In this document: positions 17,262 through 25,800 of the stretch, in pieces
How positions within the stretch are numbered: the first letter of the stretch is position 1
Layout of the letters: the number at the start of each line of letters is the position of its first letter
NCBI RefSeq assembly: GCF_008017835.1
Contig: NZ_VRLT01000056.1
Span: 1-64,000 of the forward strand
Direction: 5' to 3'
Origin: Mesonia sp. HuA40
Lineage (GTDB): Bacteria > Bacteroidota > Bacteroidia > Flavobacteriales > Flavobacteriaceae
Length of the DNA: 64,000 nt
Program-made: the position numbers and the translations under genes
Notes under the pieces: model-generated
Told to the model about the DNA's origin: nothing
The model's input: the letters and a program-made list of their open reading frames with translations, nothing else
Database searches by the model: none

Positions 17262-17591
17262 ATGATAAAAGTAAGTGAACAAGCTAGGCAAAAACTTTCT
17301 GGATTAATGACAGAAGAAGGTTTTGATGCCCAACAAGATTTTGTGCGCGTAGGAGTGAAAAGCGGCGGGTGCTCTGGTCTTTCTTACGACTTAAAATTTG
17401 ACAAAACTAAGCAAGACGAGGATAAGATTTTTGAAGATAATGGCGTAAAGCTAATCGTAGATAAAAAAAGTTTTTTGTATTTGTTGGGTACAACCTTAGA
17501 GTATAGTGGTGGGCTTAACGGCAAAGGCTTTGTTTTTAATAACCCCAACGCGCAACGCACCTGTGGTTGCGGAGAGTCTTTTTCACTTTAA
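17262..17591 (+). CDS. sufA: A-type iron-sulfur cluster assembly/carrier protein
   Basis: A 109-residue HesB/IscA/SufA family carrier. The three conserved cysteines are Cys37 (SGGCSGLSY), Cys101 and Cys103 (CGCGESF). It receives Fe-S clusters from the SufBCD scaffold and passes them to apo-proteins such as SdhB. I placed the start at ATG 17262 because the preceding 13 in-frame codons overlap the -7 promoter box and are not part of the family. It is separated from sufB by 234 bp, so it may be transcribed partly on its own. Confidence 0.93.
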   Translation: MIKVSEQARQKLSGLMTEEGFDAQQDFVRVGVKSGGCSGLSYDLKFDKTKQDEDKIFEDNGVKLIVDKKSFLYLLGTTLEYSGGLNGKGFVFNNPNAQRTCGCGESFSL

Positions 17592-17825
17592 TTAATTGCG
17601 AAAAAAAGCTTAATACGGGTTTGTAATAACGACAAAATTTAAGAGCCGTAAAAATGGTTTGCTTTTTATCAACCAAACAGCCTTAGGGCACAGTAGAAAA
17701 ATAAAAAATTTCAAATTTTGAAAATAAAAGTTAATGACGCATCGGGAAAACGGTTTTTAGTATTACAGAAGAATAAATACTTGAGATTTTATGCTAGTAG
17801 CTGAATTAACCTTAAACTTGATTAA
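17592..17825. other. sufA-sufB spacer, no gene seen
   Basis: This 234-bp spacer inside the suf locus has no credible frame, no strong hairpin and no consensus -7 box. It may hold a separate, weaker sufB promoter or a processed leader, but I cannot support a specific element. Confidence 0.4.
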
Positions 17826-19274
17826 ATGAATAAATTTACCGAAGACGACTTAAGAGAAGAGTTAAAAACCAAAGAGTATGAGTATGGTTTTTACACCGAT
17901 ATTGAGTCTGATACATTTCCAGTAGGACTAAACGAAGACGTAGTACGTGCCATTTCAAAAAAGAAAGAGGAGCCCGAATGGATGACCGAGTGGCGATTAG
18001 AAGCCTTTAGAATTTGGCGAGAAATGGAGGAGCCAGAATGGGCAAATGTGAAATATGAAAAGCCAGACTTTCAAAATATCTCTTACTACTCGGCTCCCAA
18101 TAAAAAGCCAAAGTACGAAAGTTTAGATGAGGTAGATCCTGAACTATTAGACACATTTAAAAAACTGGGTATTTCACTTGATGAACAGAAGAAATTGGCT
18201 GGTGTAGCTGTAGACGTTGTAATGGATTCAGTTTCGGTAACTACTACATTTAAGAAAACTTTAGCCGAAAAGGGTATTATATTTTGCTCTATGTCTGAAG
18301 CGATTCAGGATCATCCAGAACTAGTAAGAAAATACATCGGGACGGTGGTGCCTAAAAAAGATAACTTTTATGCGGCTTTAAATTCAGCTGTGTTTAGTGA
18401 TGGATCTTTTTGCTATATCCCTAAAGGGGTAAGGTGTCCTATGGAACTCTCTACTTATTTTAGAATTAACCAGGCTGGTACAGGGCAGTTTGAACGTACC
18501 TTGGTGGTTGCTGACAAAGGAAGTTATGTAAGTTATTTAGAAGGTTGTACAGCGCCACAACGAGATGAAAACCAGTTGCACGCCGCAGTGGTTGAGCTCA
18601 TCGCGCTAGACGATGCCGAAATTAAATACAGCACCGTGCAAAACTGGTACCCTGGTAATGCCGAAGGAAAAGGAGGAGTGTTTAATTTTGTAACTAAACG
18701 AGGCCTTTGCGAAACCAATTCCAAAATAAGCTGGACTCAAGTAGAGACAGGAAGTGCAGTAACGTGGAAATATCCAAGCTGTGTATTAAAGGGAGACAAC
18801 AGTATAGGTGAGTTTTACTCGGTTGCTGTAACCAACAATCACCAACAAGCTGATACGGGTACCAAAATGATTCATTTAGGTAAAAATACCAAGAGTACTA
18901 TTATTTCAAAAGGAATCTCTGCTGGTCAGTCGCAAAATTCTTACCGCGGACTAGTGCAAATTAGCAAAAGAGCCGAAAATGCACGAAACTTCTCAGAGTG
19001 TGATTCTTTATTGATGGGCAACGAATGTGGAGCGCATACTTTTCCTTATATAGAAACCAAAAATAAATCGGCACAAGTAGAGCACGAGGCAACGACAAGT
19101 AAAATTGGTGAAGATCAAATTTTTTATTGCAACCAGCGGGGTATAGATACAGAAAAAGCCATAGCGCTAATAGTAAATGGTTTTAGTAAAGAGGTATTAA
19201 ACAAACTACCGATGGAGTTCGCTGTTGAAGCACAAAAATTACTAGAAATATCTTTAGAAGGTTCTGTAGGATAA
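17826..19274 (+). CDS. sufB: Fe-S cluster assembly scaffold SufB
   Basis: A 482-residue SufB. It forms the SufBC2D complex, on which nascent Fe-S clusters are built. Family motifs are present along the length: [16 protein letters not shown] (N-terminal), [69 protein letters not shown] and EHEATTSKI. The functional cysteine of the scaffold lies in the C-terminal part near [10 protein letters not shown]. It is the first gene of the main suf operon, followed after 9 bp by a lipoprotein gene and then sufC. Length is normal. Confidence 0.97.
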   Translation: MNKFTEDDLREELKTKEYEYGFYTDIESDTFPVGLNEDVVRAISKKKEEPEWMTEWRLEAFRIWREMEEPEWANVKYEKPDFQNISYYSAPNKKPKYESLDEVDPELLDTFKKLGISLDEQKKLAGVAVDVVMDSVSVTTTFKKTLAEKGIIFCSMSEAIQDHPELVRKYIGTVVPKKDNFYAALNSAVFSDGSFCYIPKGVRCPMELSTYFRINQAGTGQFERTLVVADKGSYVSYLEGCTAPQRDENQLHAAVVELIALDDAEIKYSTVQNWYPGNAEGKGGVFNFVTKRGLCETNSKISWTQVETGSAVTWKYPSCVLKGDNSIGEFYSVAVTNNHQQADTGTKMIHLGKNTKSTIISKGISAGQSQNSYRGLVQISKRAENARNFSECDSLLMGNECGAHTFPYIETKNKSAQVEHEATTSKIGEDQIFYCNQRGIDTEKAIALIVNGFSKEVLNKLPMEFAVEAQKLLEISLEGSVG

Positions 19275-19283
19275 AAAATAAAT

Positions 19284-19682
19284 ATGAGAAAAATAGCGCT
19301 TATCTTTATTGTGGCAAGTTTGTTTATGGCTTGTAACGATAGTAAAAAAGAAGACCAAAAAGAAGTTGAGTCAACTACAACTACAGAACAAGAAGATGAT
19401 TTAGTAGTATTAAATGGAGAGTTTATTTATTTAAACGAGGCCGCCGTTTTAAAAGGCGATAGCTTTTTGTATGCGGTAGAGCAAGATAGTATGATGCGTG
19501 TATTAGATAAACAAGCAAAAGTGCTAAAACGCGATAAGTTTGACATGATTCCTGTTGAGGTAAAAGCAAGCGTAAAACCAAACCCAGTTAAAGGAGGTTG
19601 GGAACAAATTATAGAAATTAAAGAAATAATAAAGGTGTCACCGCCTACACAAGAAGGTGTAATTAAGGTTAAAGCAAATTAA
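19284..19682 (+). CDS. Lipoprotein inside the suf operon, NlpE C-terminal-like
   Basis: A 132-residue predicted lipoprotein with lipobox Cys in VASLFMACNDSKKED, then a Ser/Thr/Glu linker. Residues about 42-128 read GEFIYLNEAAVLKGDSFLYA, then a helix (SMMRVLDKQAKVLKRDKF), PVEVKASVKPNPVKG and a final strand. This resembles the OB-type C-terminal domain of the NlpE copper/envelope-stress lipoprotein, but the match is from memory and the similarity is modest. It sits between sufB (9 bp) and sufC (1 bp), so it is certainly cotranscribed. An outer-membrane or periplasmic lipoprotein inside a cytosolic Fe-S operon is odd. Confidence 0.75.
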   Translation: MRKIALIFIVASLFMACNDSKKEDQKEVESTTTTEQEDDLVVLNGEFIYLNEAAVLKGDSFLYAVEQDSMMRVLDKQAKVLKRDKFDMIPVEVKASVKPNPVKGGWEQIIEIKEIIKVSPPTQEGVIKVKAN

Positions 19683-19683
19683 T

Positions 19684-20439
19684 ATGTTAAAGATAAAAAA
19701 TTTACACGCCAACGTAGAAGGCAAGGAGATTTTAAAAGGAATTAATTTAGAAATTAAAGCCGGAGAAGTTCATGCTATAATGGGGCCAAACGGCTCGGGT
19801 AAAAGTACATTGGCTTCTGTTATTGCAGGTAAAGAAGAATACGAGCAAACAGAAGGTGAGATTATTTTAGAGAACGAAGAGATATCAGAACTAGAGGCCG
19901 ATGAGCGCGCGCGAAAAGGTGTTTTTTTATCCTTCCAATATCCAGTTGAAATTCCAGGTGTTTCGGTGACCAATTTTATTAAAACTGCAATAAACGAAAC
20001 GAGAAAAGCGCAAGGTCTTGAAGAGATGCCGGCTAAAGACATGTTGAAAAAGATTAAAGAAAAATCTGAATTGCTCGAAATTAAGAGGGGATTCTTGTCG
20101 CGCTCTTTAAATGAAGGCTTCTCTGGTGGAGAGAAAAAAAGAAATGAGATCTTTCAAATGGCTATGCTCGAGCCCAAATTTGCCATGCTTGATGAAACTG
20201 ACTCAGGATTAGATATCGATGCATTGCGTATTGTTTCGAATGGTGTAAATAAATTAAAAACTAAAGATAATGCGGTTATGGTAATCACCCATTACCAACG
20301 CTTATTAAATTATATTGTTCCTGATTTTGTTCACGTTTTAATGGATGGAAAAATTGTGAAATCTGGAGGTAAAGAGTTAGCTCATAAATTAGAGGAGCAC
20401 GGTTATGACTGGATCAAAGAAGAAATGAAAATGGCCTAA
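19684..20439 (+). CDS. sufC: Fe-S assembly ATPase SufC
   Basis: A 251-residue ABC-type ATPase of the SufBC2D complex. Walker A GPNGSGKS is at residues 34-41. The ABC signature region FSGGEKKRNE and Walker B FAMLDETDSGLD follow, with the H-loop in MVITHYQRLL. It has no membrane partner and acts as a soluble motor on SufB and SufD. It starts 1 bp after the lipoprotein gene, indicating tight translational coupling. Confidence 0.97.
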   Translation: MLKIKNLHANVEGKEILKGINLEIKAGEVHAIMGPNGSGKSTLASVIAGKEEYEQTEGEIILENEEISELEADERARKGVFLSFQYPVEIPGVSVTNFIKTAINETRKAQGLEEMPAKDMLKKIKEKSELLEIKRGFLSRSLNEGFSGGEKKRNEIFQMAMLEPKFAMLDETDSGLDIDALRIVSNGVNKLKTKDNAVMVITHYQRLLNYIVPDFVHVLMDGKIVKSGGKELAHKLEEHGYDWIKEEMKMA

Positions 20440-20484
20440 AGAAGTGCTTTTGAGAATTATTAATGAACGACTGAATTAAGATCT

Positions 20485-21798
20485 ATGGATTTAAAAGAAA
20501 AATTAATATCTTCTTTTTATGCTTATGAAGACCATTTGCAAGTAACCAATCAGGTTCACGATGTGAAAGTACAGGCAATAAAAGATTTTGAAACGCTAGG
20601 TTTTCCTAAGAAAAAAGAAGAAGCATGGAAATATACCTCCTTAAATAAATTACTTAAGCAAGATTATAATTTGTTTGCTCAGGTTGAAGATGCGTTAGAT
20701 TATAAAGAAGTAAAAAAATACTTTATACATGAGATAGACACTTACACTATAGTGTTTGTAGATGGCGTGTATGCTTCTCAATTATCTAGTACCACGCATG
20801 ATAAAATTGATGCCTGCTTGATGTCTTCGGCTATGGAGAAGGATAAATATGCCCATTTGCTCGAGAAATATTTTAATAAAATTGCACCAAAATCCGGTTT
20901 AAACGCCCTAAATACTGCGTTTGCCAGACAAGGAGCTTTTATTAATATTCCTAAGAATACCGTAGCAGATAAACCAATACAAATTATCAACTTTTCAACG
21001 GGTAAAGAAAATAATCTTATGATTCAGCCCCGAAATTTGATTGTAGTAGGGGAGAACGCCCAGGTAGAAATTATTGAGCGTCACCAGAGTTTAAGCGAAA
21101 ATCCTGTTTTTACTAATTCGGTTACAGAAATCTTTGTTGAAAAACGCGGTATGCTCGATTTCTATAAAATACAAAACGATACCCACCAAGCCTCTCTGAT
21201 TGATAATACTTTTATCGAGCAAATGGCAGATACGCATTGCTCGGTGCATACCTTTTCTTTAGGAGGAGCTTTAACTAGAAATAACCTAGAGTTTTACCAA
21301 AAAGGAGAGCACTCTAACTCTACCCTTAAAGGCGTTACTTTAATCGAAGGTAAACAACATGTAGATCATAATACTTTAGTGCACCATACTCAACCTAATT
21401 GTGAGAGTCATCAAGATTATAAAGGTATATATGATGAAAAATCGGTTGGCGTATTCAATGGTAAAGTTTTGGTTGATAAAATTGCCCAGAAAATTAACGC
21501 TTACCAAAGTAATAACAATATTTTGGCCCATGATGATGCCACTATCAACTCTAAGCCGCAACTAGAAATTTTTGCAGATGATGTAGCTTGTAGTCACGGG
21601 TGTACCATTGGGCAATTAGATGAAGAAGCATTATTTTATCTTAAATCTAGAGGAATACCGGCCAAAGAAGCTCGTGCTTTATTAACCTATGCATTTGCCA
21701 ACAATGTCTTAGAAAGTGTAAAAATTGGAGCCATCAAAAAACGGATTAATAAATTAATAGCCAATAAATTAAATGTAAATTTAGGCTTTGACTTATAA
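20485..21798 (+). CDS. sufD: Fe-S assembly protein SufD
   Basis: A 437-residue SufD, the SufB paralogue in the scaffold complex. The conserved N-terminal KKKEEAWKYTSL element and C-terminal half GQLDEEALFYLKSRGIPAKEARALLTYAFANNVLE are typical. Between them lies the right-handed beta-helix core with the family-conserved HHTQPNCESHQDYKG, HVDHNT and HDDATINSKPQLEI. It lies 45 bp after sufC and 3 bp before sufS. Confidence 0.96.
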   Translation: MDLKEKLISSFYAYEDHLQVTNQVHDVKVQAIKDFETLGFPKKKEEAWKYTSLNKLLKQDYNLFAQVEDALDYKEVKKYFIHEIDTYTIVFVDGVYASQLSSTTHDKIDACLMSSAMEKDKYAHLLEKYFNKIAPKSGLNALNTAFARQGAFINIPKNTVADKPIQIINFSTGKENNLMIQPRNLIVVGENAQVEIIERHQSLSENPVFTNSVTEIFVEKRGMLDFYKIQNDTHQASLIDNTFIEQMADTHCSVHTFSLGGALTRNNLEFYQKGEHSNSTLKGVTLIEGKQHVDHNTLVHHTQPNCESHQDYKGIYDEKSVGVFNGKVLVDKIAQKINAYQSNNNILAHDDATINSKPQLEIFADDVACSHGCTIGQLDEEALFYLKSRGIPAKEARALLTYAFANNVLESVKIGAIKKRINKLIANKLNVNLGFDL

Positions 21799-21801
21799 AT
21801 T

Positions 21802-23022
21802 ATGACAAATTTCCCCATAGATAAAATACGTCGAGATTTTCCAATCCTACAGCGAAAGGTAAATGGAAAACCTTTGGTGTATCTTGATAATGCAGCCACA
21901 TCGCAAACCCCTAAACAGGTAATAGACTGTATAGTAGAGTACTACTCGCTTTACAATGCCAATATCCATCGGGGGGTGCATACGCTATCTCAAGAAGCCA
22001 CAGATGCGTATGAAGCTGCTCGGGAAAAAATTAGAGTTCATTTTAATGCAAAACATCGTGAAGAGATAATATTTACTTCGGGAACCACCGAGGGAATCAA
22101 TTTGGTGGCTCACGGTTTTTCAAAACGATTGAAAAAAGGAGATGAGGTTGTTGTTTCGGCTTTAGAGCATCATTCCAATATTGTGCCGTGGCAAATGATG
22201 TGTGAAGAAACAGGGGCTAAATTGCGGGTTCTTCCTATGTTGCCTAATGGCGAATTAGATATGAACGCTTACGCGGATTTGGTAAATGCCAATACGAAAT
22301 TGGTTTTTGTAAATCATATTTCAAACGCCTTGGGAACCATTAACCCAATAAAACAAATTATTGAAAAGGCAAAAACGGTGGGAGCTGCTGTCTTAATAGA
22401 TGGAGCTCAAGCTGCACCTCATATTAAAGCCGATGTTCAAGCCTTAGACGTAGATTTTTATGTTGTTTCTGCACATAAAATGTGCGGTCCTACAGGCGTT
22501 GGGGTATTATATGGTAAAAAAACTTGGTTAGAAAAACTTCATCCTTATCAAGGCGGTGGAGAAATGATAGACCAAGTGAGTTTTGAGCAAACAACTTACG
22601 CCGGTTTACCTCATAAATTTGAGGCCGGAACCCCAAATATTTGTGGAGGTATAGCCTTTGGTGCCGCCATTGATTATATGAATACAATTGGCTTTGAGGA
22701 TATAGCACAATATGAGCATGATTTATTAGAAAAGGCAACACAAGCTTTACTTGAAATTGATGGCCTTAAAATTTATGGTACGGCAAAAGAAAAAACTTCG
22801 GTAATTTCATTTAATATAGAAGGAACACATCCGTATGATATCGGTACTATCGTAGATAAATTGGGTATTGCAGTTAGAACAGGGCATCATTGTGCTCAAC
22901 CTATTATGGATTATTACAAGATTCCCGGTACGGTTAGAGCCTCTTTTGCATTTTATAATACCTTTGAAGAAGTAGAAGCCTTAGTGCAGGCAGTTAAAAA
23001 AGCTAAACAGATGCTATTATGA
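21802..23022 (+). CDS. sufS: Cysteine desulfurase, SufS type
   Basis: A 406-residue class II PLP-dependent cysteine desulfurase supplying sulfur for cluster assembly. PLP lysine is Lys226 in SAHKMCGP, with LIDGAQAAPH upstream. The sulfur-carrying active-site cysteine is Cys364 in RTGHHCAQP. These numbers coincide with those of the characterised E. coli SufS. Persulfide sulfur is expected to pass to SufE encoded at 23435. The stop codon overlaps the next lipoprotein start by 4 bp. Confidence 0.97.
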   Translation: MTNFPIDKIRRDFPILQRKVNGKPLVYLDNAATSQTPKQVIDCIVEYYSLYNANIHRGVHTLSQEATDAYEAAREKIRVHFNAKHREEIIFTSGTTEGINLVAHGFSKRLKKGDEVVVSALEHHSNIVPWQMMCEETGAKLRVLPMLPNGELDMNAYADLVNANTKLVFVNHISNALGTINPIKQIIEKAKTVGAAVLIDGAQAAPHIKADVQALDVDFYVVSAHKMCGPTGVGVLYGKKTWLEKLHPYQGGGEMIDQVSFEQTTYAGLPHKFEAGTPNICGGIAFGAAIDYMNTIGFEDIAQYEHDLLEKATQALLEIDGLKIYGTAKEKTSVISFNIEGTHPYDIGTIVDKLGIAVRTGHHCAQPIMDYYKIPGTVRASFAFYNTFEEVEALVQAVKKAKQMLL

Positions 23023-23438
23023 AAAGAATATTAAGTTTATTCACGGTACTGCTATTGTTTGTGGGCTGCCAAGAAAAGCAATCCGATAAGCAAAAGATGG
23101 ATGCGCTCAAGCAACTTGAAAGTGGCGCTTATGATATTGAGTACATAGACGATAAAGATGTAACACCAAAAAAGATAAATCTTATTGCTATGCTTGAAGA
23201 GATGCAGTTAGTAGGCAATATAGTTTGTAATAAATATACTACTAGCTTTAAGTTAGAAGATGATTTTGGAATATTTGTAAAACCCGCAGGAGTAACCCAA
23301 GCAGCATGTGAAGATCAGGATCTAGAAAGAGAGTACTTAGAAAGACTGGCGAAAGTTCGGTTTTATGCCTACGATGGTGAACAGCTGATCTTGAAAGATG
23401 AGAATAAGAAAGAATTAATGCGTGGAAAAAAGAATTGA
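23019..23438 (+). CDS. META (HslJ-like) domain lipoprotein inside the suf operon
   Basis: A 139-residue lipoprotein with lipobox Cys in LLLFVGCQEKQSDKQ. Residues about 60-135 have the META/HslJ pattern: a conserved NIVCNKYTTSFKL strand pair, VTQAACEDQDLEREYLERLAKV, then RFYAYDGEQLILKDENKKEL. META proteins are associated with heat, motility or envelope-stress responses, mostly without a known biochemical role. It overlaps sufS by 4 bp and is itself overlapped by sufE, so coupling is strong. It and the 19284 lipoprotein make a pair of exported proteins embedded in the Fe-S operon. Confidence 0.75.
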   Translation: MKRILSLFTVLLLFVGCQEKQSDKQKMDALKQLESGAYDIEYIDDKDVTPKKINLIAMLEEMQLVGNIVCNKYTTSFKLEDDFGIFVKPAGVTQAACEDQDLEREYLERLAKVRFYAYDGEQLILKDENKKELMRGKKN

Positions 23439-23869
23439 TTGTGAATACGATTAAAGAGATACAAGAAGAAATAGTAGATGAGTTTTCTATGTTCGATGAT
23501 TGGATGCAGCGCTATGAATATATGATTGAGCTGGGAAAATCATTACCACTTATCGAAGAACAGTATAAAACCGATGATTACAAAATCAAAGGCTGTCAAA
23601 GTCAAGTATGGGTCCATGCCGACTTTCAAGAAGGTAAAGTAGTATTTACCGCCGATAGTGATGCTATAATTACCAAAGGTATTATAGCTCTTTTGGTGCG
23701 TTCATTTTCGCATCAAAAGTCAGAGGATATCATTGCAGCAGATACTAAATTTATAGATGAAATTGGTTTAAAAGAGCATTTATCTCCAACCCGAGCAAAC
23801 GGTTTGGTTAGTATGATAAAACAATTAAAAATGTATGCAATAGCTTATCAAGCTAAAGCAAATAATTAA
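23435..23869 (+). CDS. sufE: Sulfur acceptor SufE
   Basis: A SufE-family protein of about 142-144 residues that takes persulfide sulfur from SufS and delivers it to the SufBCD scaffold. The active-site cysteine is in YKIKGCQSQVWV (Cys54 from the first start). The first in-frame ATG would cut off the conserved N-terminal helix, so translation must use TTG 23435 or GTG 23441. Both overlap or abut the stop of the upstream lipoprotein gene, consistent with translational coupling. The remaining fold, ending RANGLVSMIKQLKMYA, is complete. Confidence 0.93.
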   Translation: MIVNTIKEIQEEIVDEFSMFDDWMQRYEYMIELGKSLPLIEEQYKTDDYKIKGCQSQVWVHADFQEGKVVFTADSDAIITKGIIALLVRSFSHQKSEDIIAADTKFIDEIGLKEHLSPTRANGLVSMIKQLKMYAIAYQAKANN

Positions 23870-23873
23870 AACT

Positions 23874-24203
23874 ATGGGTAAATTAGAAGATATAAATGTA
23901 AATGAACTGGGTGAGAAAGTTGTAAAGGTAATTAAGACCATTTATGACCCAGAAATACCTGTTGATATTTATGAACTAGGACTTATTTATGATGTTTTTG
24001 TGAATGAAGATTACGAAGTTAAAGTGTTGATGACACTTACCACTCCTAATTGTCCGGTTGCAGAAAGTTTACCTCAAGAGGTAGAAGAAAAAATTAAAAG
24101 TATTGACATGGTGAAAGATGCAGAAGTAGAAATAACTTTTGACCCGCCATGGTCACAAGATTTGATGAGCGAAGAGGCTAAACTTGAACTTGGTATGCTT
24201 TAA
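23874..24203 (+). CDS. MIP18/DUF59 family Fe-S assembly factor (SufT-like)
   Basis: A 109-residue MIP18-family protein. Key motifs are IYDPEIPVDIYELGLIYDV, LMTLTTPNCPVAESLP with the conserved Cys, and the C-terminal VEITFDPPWSQDLMSEEAK. Family members assist maturation of Fe-S proteins and are often found in suf operons, where they are called SufT. Here it lies 4 bp after sufE. Related PaaD-type proteins share this domain, but the suf context favours the SufT role. Confidence 0.9.
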   Translation: MGKLEDINVNELGEKVVKVIKTIYDPEIPVDIYELGLIYDVFVNEDYEVKVLMTLTTPNCPVAESLPQEVEEKIKSIDMVKDAEVEITFDPPWSQDLMSEEAKLELGML

Positions 24204-24211
24204 TTATTGAT

Positions 24212-24724
24212 ATGAAAAATCAGCCTATCATAAACCGAGTAGCGAATAGTGCATTAGTAAGCATAGATTTGGAAGATTTATATCAACCTGGCCCAAGACT
24301 AGGTATAGATTTAGCCCAATGGTTACTAGAAGGTATAGTCTTGCGTGAGAAAGACTTTCGTAAAGCTGTAAATAGCCAAGATTGGAAGAAATATCAAGGA
24401 GCCTACGTTTATCTATATTGCAGCACAGATGCTATCTTACCCGGTTGGGCGTATATGTTTGTAAGTCTACAATTAGGAGATTTTGCCAAAAAGGTTGTGG
24501 TGGGTGATGAATTTACGTTAGAAAACACCTTGTTTACAGAAGCAGTTCGAGATTTTGATGCTTCCATTTATCAAGATAAACCAGTTATTATAAAAGGCTG
24601 TGCTAAACGTGAAATTCCACCCAATGCTTATGTGCTGTTGGCTCAAAAACTCCAAGTTTATGCTAAAAGTATTATGTATGGCGAGGCTTGTTCGGCTGTA
24701 CCAATGTTTAAACGCCAAAAGTAG
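24212..24724 (+). CDS. DUF2480 family protein
   Basis: A 170-residue cytoplasmic protein matching the Bacteroidota-specific DUF2480 family (IINRVANSALVSIDLEDLYQPG, FRKAVNSQDWKKYQGAYVYL, STDAILPGWAYMFV, and a C-terminus with GEACSAVPMFKR). The function is unknown. Cysteines in YLYCSTDA, IKGCAKRE and GEACSAV could be relevant to metal or cluster binding, but this is inference. It lies 8 bp after the SufT-like gene and is the last gene of the suf operon, so a role in Fe-S biogenesis is plausible by association. Confidence 0.85.
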   Translation: MKNQPIINRVANSALVSIDLEDLYQPGPRLGIDLAQWLLEGIVLREKDFRKAVNSQDWKKYQGAYVYLYCSTDAILPGWAYMFVSLQLGDFAKKVVVGDEFTLENTLFTEAVRDFDASIYQDKPVIIKGCAKREIPPNAYVLLAQKLQVYAKSIMYGEACSAVPMFKRQK

Positions 24725-24738
24725 TGGCTAAACTATTG

Positions 24739-24768
24739 TTGGTTATGAATTAGATTGTTATATTTTTG
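24739..24768 (+). promoter_or_regulatory. Promoter of the DUF3078 gene
   Basis: TTG (24739-24741), exactly 19 bp, then TATTTTTG (24761-24768), matching the Bacteroidota -33/-7 consensus. The predicted start codon at 24796 leaves a leader of about 22 nt. It separates the DUF3078 gene from the suf operon transcriptionally. Confidence 0.7.
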
Positions 24769-24795
24769 TGATTGATAAAAAATAAAAATCAATTC

Positions 24796-25725
24796 ATGAA
24801 AAAAATTACAATCACTTTACTTTTGTCGCTAATTGTGCAAATGGGATTTGCACAAGAAGAGAATCAAGAACAATCAGGATGGTTGGGTACAGGAACGTTA
24901 TCACTGCTATTTAATCAAGCGGCTTTCAACGCCGAATGGCAAGGAGGAGGTACTTCTAACTATGCTGGTAGCCTTAATTTTAATTACGATTTAAACTATA
25001 AAAAAGGCGACCTTACTTGGGATAATAAATTTATTGCCGATTTTGGTTTAACGAAAGTCAAAGATCAAGACTTTACTCGTAAAACAAATGATCGAGTTGA
25101 AATCAATTCGATTTTAGGTAAGCAACTGCAAGAATCTGTCTGGTATTACTCTTTCTTTTTAAATTTCAGAACCCAATTTGCAAAAGGCTATGAATATAGC
25201 GAAGCCGATGTGATTGATCCTATTACCAATGATGTGATTGGGGTAGAAACTGTACGAACAGAAACAACTCACTTTTTATCGCCAGGTTATTTACAAGCAG
25301 GTCCGGGTATGTTATGGAAGAAAAGCGACAAAATAAAAGTGAACATCGCTCCTGCAACTGCAAGATTGATATTTGTAGATGATGCCTTTACCAGCGTGGC
25401 AGGTTATACAGATGGTGACTATTTTGGTGTAGACAGGGGAGAGTCTACCCGATTTGAATTTGGAGCTTCTTTAAACGCATTTGCTAATTTTGAATTGGTA
25501 AAAAATGTTAGTTTAGATAATATATTAAGCTTGTATACCAATTATTTAGAAGACCCTCAAAACGTTGATTTAGATTATACTGCAACGCTAAATATGAAAA
25601 TCAATGATTATTTATCTACCAGCTTTATTTTTCAAGCAATATATGATGATAACGCTATAAGCGGATTTCAAATTAGAGAGGTATTGGGAGTAGGGTTTAC
25701 TTATAAACTTAATCCTCAAGACTAA
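24796..25725 (+). CDS. DUF3078 family outer-membrane protein
   Basis: A 309-residue protein with a cleavable signal peptide (MKKITITLLLSLIVQMGFAQ). The mature part is rich in alternating-pattern strands with aromatic ends and the hallmark segments GTLSLLFNQAAFNAEWQGGG and NFNYDLNYKKGDLTWDNKF of DUF3078. It ends LGVGFTYKLNPQD, consistent with an outer-membrane beta-barrel C-terminus. The function of the family is unknown. I use ATG 24796, where the signal peptide begins, instead of the in-frame codon 24 bp upstream that falls next to the promoter. It is followed by a bidirectional terminator. Confidence 0.87.
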   Translation: MKKITITLLLSLIVQMGFAQEENQEQSGWLGTGTLSLLFNQAAFNAEWQGGGTSNYAGSLNFNYDLNYKKGDLTWDNKFIADFGLTKVKDQDFTRKTNDRVEINSILGKQLQESVWYYSFFLNFRTQFAKGYEYSEADVIDPITNDVIGVETVRTETTHFLSPGYLQAGPGMLWKKSDKIKVNIAPATARLIFVDDAFTSVAGYTDGDYFGVDRGESTRFEFGASLNAFANFELVKNVSLDNILSLYTNYLEDPQNVDLDYTATLNMKINDYLSTSFIFQAIYDDNAISGFQIREVLGVGFTYKLNPQD

Positions 25726-25750
25726 AACAGGCTTTTACATAAGAGAAATA

Positions 25751-25782
25751 AAAAAGGAAATCTGTAAAATGATTTCCTTTTT
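25751..25782. terminator. Bidirectional intrinsic terminator
   Basis: A 12-bp inverted repeat (AAAAAGGAAATC and its complement) with an 8-nt loop and a T-run lies between the convergent DUF3078 and RND permease genes. Confidence 0.85.
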
Positions 25783-25800
25783 TATTTTTCAAGATAAATT

